Assembly (NCBI GenBank): GCA_040954595.2
Contig: CM082576.2
Coordinates: forward strand, 10,726,001-10,790,000
From: Balanoglossus misakiensis
Taxonomy: Eukaryota > Hemichordata
Direction of reading: 5' to 3'
DNA length: 64,000 bases
In this document: in pieces, positions 53,301 to 64,000 of the stretch
How the letters are laid out: the number at the start of each line of letters is the position of its first letter
Position numbering within the stretch: position 1 is the first letter of the stretch
Notes under the pieces: generated by a model
The model's database searches: none
What the model saw: only the letters and a program-made list of their open reading frames with translations
What the model was told of the DNA's origin: nothing
Translations under genes and position numbers: made by a program

Positions 53301-56300
53301 AATTTCATTTTCTTTCGAATTACGTCATCTTATTATCTGACAATGGATTAGTTTGCGGCCGACCGTCTTGTGGTCATAAGCAGGTGTATGATAGGTTTGT
53401 ATGTAAATATCGCAAAGCTTCGATTTAGCCTTCAACTCACCTGTGTACTCGTGTCGATATGTGTGACCCACGACGCCGCAGAAAGTCTTACCCGTGGTGA
53501 CTCCGATAGACACTTGCCTTGGGATAAAAGAAGGCAAGACGAAATGAATTTTCAAATAATACACATGGTATGTACTTCTGCCCGGATCACTCATAATAAG
53601 TTGTTTCAAGCATTGCAAATAAACATACTATTTAAGGCCATTACGAGGGCCAAAATTAACCCACGTCATAATTCAATGCCGAAAATTAATCAGTCAATGG
53701 TTTGATGTAACTTACAGAATTGACGGAGTGGACTTCAATTTGTCGTGCATCTTAAAGGAACACTGCAGAGCATGCGCACAGTCGTCTTCGTGTTTGTCAC
53801 CGGGAAGTCCGAAAATTGCTAAGAACGTACAACCTTTGTCAAACATGAATATTTTATTGAGGCACCCTATTGAAAGACAGGGACAGAAAAGAAAACGGTC
53901 AGTACCTGGCGGACTGGGCAGAGCCTCGGAAAAATTCAAATTGTATAACTATGGGCAAATCTCAATTTGTAACAAATGTAATACTATGTAAGGAGTACTT
54001 TACCATGAAACCGCTTCAGTTCGGTGTGGATGATGCCAAACGCGGTCTGGAGAATATCGGCCTCGTTACTCTTGGAAACCTCGGCCAAGGTCATGTTCAC
54101 AAAGATAATCGTCACCTGTCTCATTTCAGACAGGTATTCTAGAGGCAAGCCATCGTCAATCTAAAAAACAACGAAGGCACAGATAAAAACAAACGAGTGT
54201 AGATACAGAAAGTTGGACTGCACGTCATGTCCACAACGACGCGAAAGTAAAATGGGTATATTTGGAGCGATGGAAATATTTGCATTAAGTCAAAAAAAGA
54301 GAATAGAAACAAATAATCAGGTTTAGAATCATTCTTTTACCTTTTGCAAGACAGTTCTCATCACGTATAAACGCAATCTCTTTTCTTCGTCGAAAGTTGG
54401 CGTCGTAAAAACCTCCAATCGTTCTGTGTGAACAGAAACAACACAACTCTTGTAATAATTATTTTAGAAAAAATACATGAACATGAGAAAATTTATATGA
54501 ATTTAACATTATGATGAAAACATGCTCCGTTTAAAGACACGTGAAAGATGGCATTATTATCACATCATACAATACATGTATTTGAATAATAAAACCTACT
54601 GGTTAGTTGCTCGATCTCCTCCTCTTCCTCATCTTCTTCGGGCAAGGATTCCTCCTTCAGCGTACTCTGTGTGTTGATGATCGCCCCGACGTCGATCTGC
54701 CCTGGAACTACTGTTGACAACCTGCGAACTGCATTGGAGGAAAAAAAGGAGTCGATTGAAAGCACAACCAATAGCTTGAAGTGTCGCCAGTCAAGCTTTC
54801 ACTCGGTCGACTGGTTTTTGCGAAATGCAATCTCCTTAAAATTTGTTGGTACGCCAGGCTGTAATCGAGTTCTGTCGGACCTCATTGGCGAGGCGAAGAC
54901 TGAACAGTAAAAACTGGACTGAAAAAATGAGATCTTTTAAATTTATCAATATTAGTGGAAAGCAACTCATCATTTTGACGAAAGCGAACCAGTTTTAGCT
55001 CAATGCCTCTCTAGTCAACTTGTACGGTGTACAAAAAAAATCACTTGCCAAACGACTGCAATCCTTGCTTTTGACTTTTGTTATCTCGGTTCAAATCAGT
55101 GCTGTGTTTCTGCTGTCGTCTGCGTCCTTGGTTTGATGACGTCGGTTGCGTTTCGCCGTCAATTCTGTGTGACAACACCTGCCAAGAAGATTGAGAGAGA
55201 GAAAAAAGATCAACATCAATAAAAAAGTAACGGTGGTTTTCTATCCCTGCTCCCAGGTATATACGGGTGTCTCAAAACACATTGTGCGACAAGAAAGTGC
55301 TAGTCGCACTTTGAGGGAAATGCTATCTGCGACCACTAGCACTTTGATTCTGCGACCACTAGCACTTTGATTCTGCGACCACTAGCACTTTGATTCTGCG
55401 ACCACTAGCACTTTGATTCTGCGACCACTGGTACTTGCATTGTGCGCTGTGATCATTTGCGACCAACAAGCTTGAATAAAAACCAGTTTCAAAAAGCACA
55501 GTCGGCACAAAGGGGTTTTGAAAGTATCGCGACATTCAACTTTCTTTCAAGATGATAACTTGATATGTTGTACTCGTGTCATGTACAAAATACACGATCC
55601 ACGTAATTTCCGTTTGGTTAAATACTGACCTTTCATTTCTACTAGATCATATCCAAGTCTGATTTTACACCGACTTTAATAAGAACTCTGGTTTGTCGAT
55701 TTTTGTAGCTGAGTAAAACTAGCTATTAAACGAGCGCGAAATGCGCATTTGCGATGCGATGACAACACAATCGCCATTTTTGAATGACCTGACCTTTGAC
55801 ATCGTAGAATATGGTCAAGGTCGCGCTGCACTCATCAGATGAATCGCTCGATGAATCTGACTACTTGCTTCCGTGATCGGTATACTTGCCTTTAGCGGTT
55901 TTATGTCTAAATAAAGGTAATATTTTTATGTTGAAAAACGACTGTGTGTATTTCTGTAGCATGAGTGCAGTTAAGTGTTGTGCGCGCCCACATGAACCCG
56001 TGACCTTTGCGTGTTAAAAATAGGACTTCAAGATGCCGATACGATCGAGTACAGTACTTACGTTAATAAACTTTTTCCTTTATTCTGTCTATATAAATAA
56101 TGTTTTATCAACGTTTTCTCATTGCATTGATGTTTTAGTCTGAGAGCAATACGCAGCTAGTTTTTTCATGTACAGTTGTGGTTGCATGTTTGTACAAACA
56201 GTACGGAAAGGCGACGCAACGGCCGGGGCATTTGCTTTGTTAACTCGATCAATGACTGCCGCACTTATCAACGTGACGAACTTGGGATCGGCCGGGAAAG

Positions 56301-58451
56301 CATCGGGCATTGACGTTGCCTTGTCGAATCGTTCACACCTCGTTACTGTCAATGGGGTATTAATTGCGCACATAAGTTACACAACCAATAAAAAATCTTG
56401 TAGCAGAATGCAAGTGCTAGTGGTCGCAGAATCAAAGTGCTAGTGGTCGCAGAATGCAAGTGCTAGTGGTCGCAGAATCAAAGTGCTAGTGGTCGCAGAT
56501 AGCATTTCCCTCAAAGTGCGACTAGCACTTTCTTGTCGCACAATGTGTTTTGAGACACCCATACATAACTCCTGCTCGAGTGCCGAAAATAGTGACGTGG
56601 CTGACCGCCCAGAACCGACTTTCATATTTCGGGTACAGATGACTTTCTGCGCCGCTTGGGCAATTTCCATCACTAGTATTTCTGCACTGTCTATATAGGA
56701 GTGACCTCACAAAACGACAAGGCGGTCCTCACCCTAACGTGTTTCCCGTCCGAGAGGTATTCGTGAAGAAAGCGATCTTTCTCCTTGACCAGCACCCAGA
56801 CCGTCGGCGACAGCGTGATAGAGCCCGACTCGGCGAACTTCTCGGCGGAGTTAACGTCGTCTACTGTCGGCCCGGTCGCCACAAACAAGCGGGTGTCTTC
56901 GTCGTTCCCGAAGTATGTGACGTGCATTTCACCCACAGCAAGTCCTGCATAGCATATGACACAAATTATTACTCCTAACACGGTTTAAGTATGCTCTGAG
57001 TTTTGCAAATATTGTTCAGACTTGAAAATTTTGTAAGGGGAAATATCTTATACATGCCACCGATTGGGAAGAGTCTTATTTCTCGTAGGCTAGGGATAGA
57101 TCGTGAAGATCTACTATTATAATTTTTTATAGTAAAACAGGTAGCGTAGCATGGGAAATATTGATATACAAGTACATGTACGACCCCGGGCAATGCAATC
57201 TGAGAAACCACTCGCAAACTAGACACATTTACTACAAAGAAGCCAATTTTAAAGACAGAAATGACGATTCTCTGTGATTTGAGGCCAGAGCATCACTTAG
57301 CCCCAGCCTCAGGTGACGAAACGTAATTTTACTCGGGGGGGGGGGGGTTCGAATTCAATACCTATTTTCACGCGTAATTTGACTCCAACATCGGTGTCCC
57401 AATTGTCGCATTTATCCTGTATCTTAAGACCGCATTCCATGGACTTCAAAACAGTGTGCTCCAGGAATTCATGGTTTTCAATTTCCCAAAGAGCCAACAG
57501 AGCGTCACCTGGCGACGGACAGAGAACAAACAGTATGTGAAACCAAATGACGAAACATATTTAAATATTAATGAGGAGTTTCTCCGAAAAAGTATGTTAT
57601 AGAAAATAAAGAGAAATGAAAAGGGGGTATTGGAAAGGTGATTGAATATCTTCAGTGTCCGCTTCCGTCAGATTCGGCCGCATGTGCGGCTACAGAGAAA
57701 TGTTACCATTTAAAACTGAACGCTTATAGACTATTACCTTGAAGGAAACTTGCATTGTTTTAACCTTGCACAAGAATTATTTTATATGAATGCACAAAAT
57801 GGTATTTAACAATTATACTTTTAATAAAAATGTTTGTCACGCCGAGCATGGGTTTTTAAATTTTAAGTACCATGCCACGGCCGGTGCACAACTTGAAGTC
57901 TATCTCACCTGCAAAATTGAGCACATCTCCGCCGCTACTGAGGATGTTTTCGACGATGGCGCCCAGGTAATCGTTCAGCGCTTTGCTGAGTCTGTCCGTA
58001 CCACAGCCACTCCTAGTACTCATGGCAAACTTCTCGCACAGCGCTGTAAAACCTGTGTAATTTGAATATCAAACCAAAACTTTATGACAGGTGTAAGATT
58101 GTTCACAAGAAAATTGGCTCATGTTTATCAGCAACCAAGAAAGCTTTGAGATTATTTAAATACATGTACATGTAACACGAATACTACACAGCGTTCAAGA
58201 TATTTTCAGTAAAAATGGAAAGAAGTCGCGCAAATGATGAGACGTATAGCAATACCTGAAATGTCGGCAAACATGAGAACGCCTTCCAGGTTCTTCACAC
58301 TCGGCAACTCTTTGTCGAAATTGCACCGAACCACGACGTCTGGTATGTGGGTAGCCAGTGGATTTGGCACATCTCCGGTCTTCTTCATGACAGACAGGTG
58401 ACTCCCGCTTTTCAGTGAACTCAGCAGGCTCGACGCTCTCAGACTCAGCAT
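44365..58451 (-). CDS. ADCY10: Soluble adenylyl cyclase (adenylate cyclase type 10), 31 exons, 1802 aa
   Basis: Exon 1 is 58451-58256 and exon 31 is 44715-44365. The others start at 58052, 57508, 56944, 55178, 54728, 54423, 54160, 53866, 53517, 53127, 52659, 52381, 51840, 51501, 51220, 50655, 50270, 49801, 48834, 48461, 47919, 47657, 47314, 46982, 46642, 46405, 45891, 45574 and 45288. All phases agree; the total is 1803 codons. C1 cyclase: GVLMFADISG (metal Asp), NFAGDALLALW (second metal Asp). C2: NKIFMFDKGCTFLAIFG and VIGNKVNMAARLMMHYPG (catalytic Asn/Arg). Then an NTPase module: GDSGIGKT (Walker A) and CVIFAVDDAHF (Walker B), and a long helical TPR-like C-terminus. It makes cAMP from ATP and in other animals senses bicarbonate, calcium and ATP. 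Here both human bicarbonate ligands are Asn. It is longer than human (1610 aa) through extra acidic and Gly/Ser/His-rich linkers. Confidence 0.97.
54729..55048 (-). other. ADCY10: GC-AG intron in ADCY10
   Basis: Exon 5 (55178-55049) is followed by GCAAGT instead of GTAAGT; the acceptor at 54728 is ordinary (ccaatgcag). Using it keeps the frame (phase 1) and joins the linker between the two cyclase domains to VRRLSTVVPGQ. No nearby GT gives an open frame. Confidence 0.65.
55328..55442. repeat. Left sub-terminal array: five copies of a 23-bp repeat
   Basis: Unit TGCGACCACTAGCACTTTGA plus TTC, perfectly spaced at 55328, 55351, 55374, 55397 and 55420, the last diverged. An inverted array lies at 56404-56498. 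Confidence 0.92.
56404..56498. repeat. Right sub-terminal array: four copies of the 23-bp repeat, inverted
   Basis: The same unit in reverse orientation, but alternating two variants (AATGCAAG and AATCAAAG at the unit edge), so it has a two-unit (46 bp) higher-order pattern that the left array lacks. Confidence 0.9.
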
Positions 58452-59494
58452 GCCGGAACTCCCTGTTGGTGACGACGGGTGGGTGATTATGCATGTACTC
58501 TAAAATAAGCTGCGGCAAACGCAGGAAGCCTTGCACACGAAAATTGCTGACAGGAAAATCTCACGCATTTACTTGAGAAAATTATCACCTGGTGTTTTTA
58601 TTGAAACGTTACGACAGCAAAATAAATGCTTTACTGTCTCTTGGTTTGTCACCCTTTCCTATTTCGCCGGAATACAATGTTAACGGCGACGGAAAAGTGC
58701 TTAACTTTCAGACATGGTTGATACTAGTATCACACACAGAATACAAAGCCTGACTTCACTTATGAGCACCTGCATAAACGTTTTGGGGTTTGTCCTGGCC
58801 AATAGCGCGTCACCAATGTTTGCCATGCCTTTGCATGAAAGTGAAGGAAAACTTACCCGGTGTTTGTTCAAATCGGCGAACAGACATTTTAGGACGGTTT
58901 AAATTTAGCTATCTTCTTTTTTGCGCTTGGTTTTATTCGTCGCCATGTCAGTGTACGTTCGCCATCTTTCACACAGAATTTCAGAAATATTCGATAGAAC
59001 GAATGTCATGGCAGCAGGCGCGTTTGTGGTGTGTGCGCCCTCAAGAGGTGTACTAAAATCGAACACACTTTGTCGAACCATGCACGGCATGGTCGAACTG
59101 TTCTGCTTGACAGCACCGCGCTAAAAATGGGCCTTCACCATAAGTTTCATAGAAGTATGCTGCCCGGACTTATCAAGGAAAATGTACCCAAAGGCATACC
59201 ATTGTTGTCCCTCTATCGACATATGTCTATGCCAAAAAACTGCGAAAAAGTCACCATTAATACAAAGCTATAAAGGAAAGATTTATTGACATAATCATCT
59301 ACTCATATCATGGTTATAAATTTAATATAAAAATAAAAATCAGATTTTCCATAAAAAAAAAGTCTCCGTAAAAAATGTCGTCATGTCTTTGATTGAGGCC
59401 TATATCTTGGACAAAAGTTAGATTTTGTTGTTTCAAAGGTTTACACACAGAGTGTACACAGATTTATTTTTTATTTATTTTCCAGCTTGACATG
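58452..59494 (-). promoter_or_regulatory. Region between EXO1 3' end and ADCY10 start
   Basis: About 1 kb with no supported coding exon. EXO1 has overlapping AATAAA signals on the minus strand within about 15-35 bp after its stop (59463-59479). The rest should contain the ADCY10 promoter and any 5' UTR. Confidence 0.45.
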
Positions 59495-62400
59495 CTAGAG
59501 TTGGATTGGTCTGACAGGCCTTGGTCCTATGTTGTGACTGTTGTTGTCCTTTATCGGAGACATCGGCAATCCCTTTGTCTTGAGTTTCTCACTCCTAAAA
59601 TGAAAATAACAATAATTGATTGAGATATATGGGTCTACAGTAAAAACTGAAGTTAGAGACTAAAAGTGGGTGAATTCCCATCAATTTGCAATGTTCCTGT
59701 CTCCGTAGGCAAAACATTTCACGGGTTGTGTTGGGGTGCCGGTTTGGGCCCCGAGCATTGCAGTGAAACCCTTGGAATTACTTACATTTGTTTTGGTGTG
59801 AACATATCAGTCAGTTTGCGTTGTTTCGACTGCATCAGGTTTTCATCGCTAGATTTCCTCTTTCTTGCCGTCTTGTTGAGACCCAATTTTCTACACACTC
59901 CCACCAGGTTCTTGGATCCTGAAATGAACATTCAGAGAAATTTGAAGCAATGCAGACGAATATGCCAAAAAAGTTTGGTATAAACTTAAGAAACTCTATG
60001 TCATTGTAATGGATTTGTGCACACACCTTGTTGTTTATTTGATGCAGACATCCTTGAAACTGAGAGTCCTGAACATCTGGTCTGTGTAAATGCAAACACA
60101 ATACAATTTAAAGTTAAACAAACATGTTTGTGGTGGAATGAAATTGAAAACTTTTGCAGGGACACCCTTAAAAACGACAGACTTGTAAGTTTCAGTAATA
60201 TTCAAAGACACATACCCCTTTCGCGCTGCTCTGAGAAGAGTTCATTGAACTCTGACTTGATACGAAATCCTCATCTTCTTCTGCAAAAACAGAGCTGTTG
60301 GGTGTACCTCGGTTCAGTTCTTGAGACAAGGAGGATGAGGAAGTGCTCCTCCTACTCGAAATGCCGCTGGAAAAATAACTGCTTTTGCACGAGCTGTCAG
60401 TTTCATTAGTTGCATGATCATCAGCACTGTCGTTGTCGACAGTCTCTATTATCTGAACGTTTCCGTCAGTGCTGTCCATGCTCTCCTCACTGGCCTTATA
60501 AACGGGTTCTGATTTCCTCACAAACTTGAACTGGCTGTTTGCCATGGGGGAATTCTTCAGCGTCGACTGAGAGGAGTTCCACGGTGGCTTTTGGAAGGAG
60601 GGTTGCTGGCAGTGTGAGGGCGGTTTCGTTGGTTTGTTTCGACTCCACCGGAAGTTGCTCAACCTTTGTGCGATTCCGGCCTTCGGAGTTGATTGGACAC
60701 CATCAAGCTTGGAATTAATATCTTCTCCTTCCGAAGCACACATTTTCCGGTCACCTAAATCCATGATTTCCGTCTCAATCCTGATAGCTCCGATTTCTGA
60801 ATCTGCAATGCCACCTCCTTCACTCTGATTCTGTGCAGGAGCAGTCGTGTCCTCCACATTCTCCGAGACCTTCTGTGTTTTTTGATACTCAAATTTATCC
60901 TGCAGTGTCTCGTAAGCCTTCCCTTCCGCAATCTCACATTTTTCAGTGTCTTCTGTCACGTTTTCTTCAGTCTTTTGTTGTTCACATTCCACCATTGCAC
61001 TGTACAGATCAGACTTTTTCACCGGCTCCCCTGGTGAAGTCTGTTCATCACCGCCACTGCTGCTGTTTGCGAAAAATCTAGCAAATTCAAAAACACACAT
61101 TCATAGAAATAAACGGAATTTAATAATAGTTTTAAAATATTTTACTTTTCAAGTGTTTATGCGTGATTTACCTGCTTGTCTCTGTGTTATTTTCTTGCAA
61201 GAGTTCCCGCCTCCTCTCCGATGTCATCCTACTTATGGCGAACTTGTTGAGTTTCTTTCGTTGTGGATTTGAACCTGTCTTGTTGGGTGCTGTTTGCAGC
61301 TCAGGAGTTGGAGACACACTTGTCTTTGTACCGGATGTCAGCGACATATTTGAATCGGAAGATGGTGACAGGCTGTTTTTCTTTGCAGGGATGAACAGTT
61401 TGTACTGTGATTTGAGATCGTCATCATTTAATGCCTCGTCTTCAAAGTCTGTCTTGTCTGATGTAAGAGGGACAGGAGTGATATTAATATTAGTGTGATG
61501 ACAGGCATTCACAAAAGCCATAAATTATATCCTACATGTACAATTCCATACCCATAAAATGATGAAATACTAAAAAACTTGCCATCCAGCAGAAACAAGA
61601 CTTTCTTACCTTTTCGTACATGTATCTTTTTCTCTGTTTTGATCACTGCTTTCCAGGGTGCTGACTTGACAGATACCTCTTTACCCTGTGTGGATGGTCT
61701 CTTTTCTACGGATGTGTTCGTCACTGTGTAATTTTTCCCGAGTGGCCTGTAATCTTTGTGCCATATGCTCAGAAGATGACTTGGCGTGTTCTTGTCCACT
61801 GGCTGCAGGGGGCAAGGGAATAACATTGATGACCTTCCTAATTCTGAAAGCCTAATTACAGTTCGTACATATTCAAACATTCTTTTTCTGATGTTGGTTT
61901 TTAAAAAATGAGAGAGAGCAGTTCACATTGGTGCAGAGACGTGCCAGATTTGTCAGAATTGACAGGCTGACTCGTGTTACGTGTTTAAAGGAGCCTCAAA
62001 GTACATAGAATTACCTTGTGTGGGTTGGGTGCATAGTCATTCATGGACTGCATGGTGTGTACGTCTATGTTGCCAAGAGACAGCTGTACGGCCAGTTTAT
62101 CTGGTAGACGTCTGAGGTTTATCGGTTAAGGAACACGGGTTTTGGGTAGGGCGTTTAATATGACCAGGTGTATTCAGACACAACTTGCACTCTGGTCCAC
62201 ACACGACCTAGACCCAGTTATCAGACATACATATATATCTGACAGTGTGATTGTAACTACTGGTAAAATCTGATTACAGGTATTGCTCTTGTTTGAGTCA
62301 GTCAGTCAAACATGGTTATAAAAGAACTCGGACGAACACCAGACAGGGAATGACACAGCCACAGTATGGGATAACAACAGCAACAAAGGATACTTTCCGG

Positions 62401-63960
62401 CATATTCCATATCCTGTGGATCCACATTCTCCGCATACGGATTCAGCGGCACTACTTTTCTTTGCACCGGATCAAACGCCAGCTGATACAGGAAGGTGTT
62501 GTTGGCTCGGATGAAACCATCAATGTACTCTTGAGGCACCACTAAGTGTGTCTTCAGATACTGTCCAAGTCTTTTCAAAATCTGCATTGAAGATGGCATG
62601 ACAAAAACAAGCAGTTATTGCCTCACTCTGCCAGTGCTACGAAAATTTTTATACAAATATACAAATATATTTGTACTCTTATAACTTTGGATGAAGTTTG
62701 TCTATCGCAAAGGTCTGGAAACCACTGGCCTAAAGTCGCACCTGAGTAAGATCTGGAGTGGTGGCCAGGCGGAAAACTTTCCAAGCTTTCTTCAGTCCAA
62801 TGTTGGGCAACGATGGCAGGTAATCGCACCCGGACATGATGCACATGTATCGAAATCTGTCATAGTCGTATCGACCACCCATCTTCATGACTTGGTTGAA
62901 CTTGGACTTGTCAATCTCCAATCCATTGCCGTTCAAGTCCATCTTGACCATCACCTGAGTGGGGGAATAAAAATAAATGAGTCTAAGTGAACAAAAAAAA
63001 GTAAACTTTCAGAGGACATAGCAACACAAACTAGCTTGAAGGGGCAGTGTGTAGGTTTGGAAAGGTGGGCGGGGTCAAAGTTCAAACCTTGTCACATCCA
63101 AATGCAGTCAAATCTGAATCTTCAGTAATCACACACTGAGCCATGCCTGTTCTGCTCAAGTACGCCAACTGGGCGTCGGCTTCATACGGTGCCACGATGC
63201 AGTCAACTCCTAAACTCCTCGCAGCCTTCAAAAGAAAACAGAAGTAACCAATGATTTGAAAATGCTTACAAGTGAAGAACATTGTATATTTTCAATTTTG
63301 CTAAGTGTACAAAATATTTAGCAAATCTCAACCACAATAGGTAGTTCCATGACCTATGACCCCATAGTCATGGTGGCATTCCAACCACGTGGTTCAACTA
63401 ATGAACCCACTATATTCTTTAAATTTTCACACGAATGTTCTCTTATTTTGTTTTCTAGCAATTTTAATTCATGGATTTCAATTGATGTTTAGCATAAATA
63501 ATGCCAATCATTCTGCTACGCATAAATGAAATGCGTTCGACTGACTCTAACAAGCAACTCAGTCCCTCTCTTACCTTCATGACATCAAGTGCCATCTTAG
63601 ATGTTACATTGATGCATTTTGTAAAACAGTCTCTTGCTTCACTCACTTTACCCTCTCTGAGAAACTGTTTACCCTTTGCATGGTTTAGTTCTCTACGCCT
63701 GGAAAAAAATATCAATCATAGAAATTTGATATTATACAGGTGTCCGTCTGAACACAAATCACCATTGTGGGGTTGCGTGTATGTCAATCAATGGGAAATG
63801 TACATCCTGAAGTTAGAACTGACTGATTATTTTCACTTACTCTCTTCTTGACTTCTCCACACCTGCTTTGGATTTGAGATTACAGCCATCAAAGACAAGG
63901 ATTGGCTTCACTTTGTAGGAGAGTAACATGTTGACGTATTTCAAGACATACCGGACATAC
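59495..63960 (-). CDS. EXO1: Exonuclease 1, 5' part beyond the window (12 exons, 835 aa seen)
   Basis: Exons (minus): 63960-63841, 63698-63575, 63225-63088, 62954-62742, 62581-62394, 62111-62015, 61802-61610, 61457-61172, 61077-60216, 60081-60027, 59918-59786, 59594-59495. The first visible residues match human EXO1 from about Tyr55, so the N-terminal exon(s) lie past 64000. FEN-family nuclease motifs: [44 protein letters not shown] and [15 protein letters not shown] (helix-hairpin-helix start); then the conserved [15 protein letters not shown]. The rest is Ser-rich and disordered. Near the end [12 protein letters not shown] resembles the PIP box of human EXO1 (QIKLNELW). It resects 5' ends in mismatch repair and double-strand-break repair. 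The intron between exons 5 and 6 as numbered here is U12-type. Confidence 0.96.
62112..62393 (-). other. EXO1: U12-type GT-AG intron (282 bp) in EXO1
   Basis: On the minus strand the donor reads GTATCCTTT and the branch site is a perfect TTCCTTAAC (complement of 62125-62133), followed about 14 nt later by the cctcAG acceptor. The junction joins DMEYAGK to [10 protein letters not shown], where human EXO1 reads YAGQYVDDSIALQIALG. Confidence 0.9.
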
Positions 63961-64000
63961 CTGAAACAGAACGGGAAATTGAATTTGAATGTACAATGAA

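Larger units (their letters stand above)
55265..56560. mobile_element. Long-inverted-repeat non-autonomous DNA transposon (1296 bp) in ADCY10 intron 4
   Basis: The left end begins GGGTGTCTCAAAACACATTG and the right end is its reverse complement; identity continues for at least 100 bp before running into 23-bp repeats on both sides. ATAC flanks both ends (55261-55264, 56561-56564), a 4-bp target duplication. The ~940 bp interior has only short ORFs (up to 91 codons) with no transposase motif. The superfamily is uncertain; 4-bp duplications occur in several groups. It starts 86 bp upstream of ADCY10 exon 5. Confidence 0.83.

Noticed and set aside
55328-55442. CRISPR-like regularly spaced repeat
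   Set aside because: Units are directly tandem with no spacers, and the array is part of a eukaryotic transposon terminus.
56119-56443. Overlapping 84- and 91-codon ORFs on opposite strands inside the ADCY10 intron transposon
   Set aside because: No recognisable domain; the codons lie partly in the repeat-bearing end of the element, and no transposase features are seen.
58714-58902. Possible additional upstream coding exon of ADCY10
   Set aside because: No donor with a matching frame was found; the exon 1 Met at 58451 already precedes the cyclase domain at a normal distance.

Overview
This is a 64 kb piece of an intron-rich animal nuclear genome. Coding exons are short and joined by mostly GT-AG introns of about 100-1000 bp. 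The gene set (soluble adenylyl cyclase, BAHD1, EXO1, NAA20, an animal DEX1-like propeller protein and an ectoine-hydroxylase-like enzyme), the high gene density, and frequent TACATGTA-type words and homopolymer C/G tracts suggest a marine invertebrate, either an invertebrate deuterostome or a lophotrochozoan. The species cannot be fixed from the sequence alone. I rebuilt eight protein genes by matching splice sites and reading frames. In every complete model the exon phases agree and the total is a whole number of codons.

Layout, left to right. (1) 236-3773, minus: a secreted or ER-lumen JmjC/cupin-8 protein of 439 aa; its first intron carries a PIF/Harbinger-like non-autonomous transposon. 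(2) 4299-8439, plus: an 831 aa coiled-coil protein with UVR-like motifs, divergent from gene 1 across about 525 bp. (3) 8834-10734, plus: NAA20, the catalytic subunit of the NatB N-terminal acetyltransferase. (4) 16662-31932, minus: BAHD1, a BAH-domain heterochromatin protein of about 1029 aa with an 8.9 kb first intron; genes 3 and 4 converge on 5.9 kb that looks like 3' UTR. (5) 33608-34786: a second Harbinger-like copy. (6) 35713-36759, minus: a single-exon ectoine hydroxylase (EctD)-like gene. (7) 38673-43845, minus: a 13-exon secretory, single-pass membrane FG-GAP propeller protein homologous to plant DEX1. (8) 44365-58451, minus: a 31-exon soluble adenylyl cyclase (ADCY10, 1802 aa); one intron holds a 1.3 kb inverted-repeat transposon. 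(9) 59495-63960, minus: EXO1 without its first ~55 codons, which lie beyond the right edge.

Most unusual points: three U12-type (minor spliceosome) introns among about 78 introns, one of them AT-AC; an intronless bacterial-type EctD homologue in an animal genome; a soluble adenylyl cyclase in which both residues that bind bicarbonate in the human enzyme are Asn while the catalytic and metal residues are kept; a JmjC protein lacking its expected distal iron-binding His; and two families of non-autonomous DNA transposons with clear terminal inverted repeats and target-site duplications.

The genes do not form a single pathway. NAA20, BAHD1 and EXO1 are housekeeping or chromatin genes. ADCY10 (ion and acid-base sensing) and the EctD-like gene (osmolyte chemistry) could both relate to a marine salt environment, but that link is inference from proximity only.
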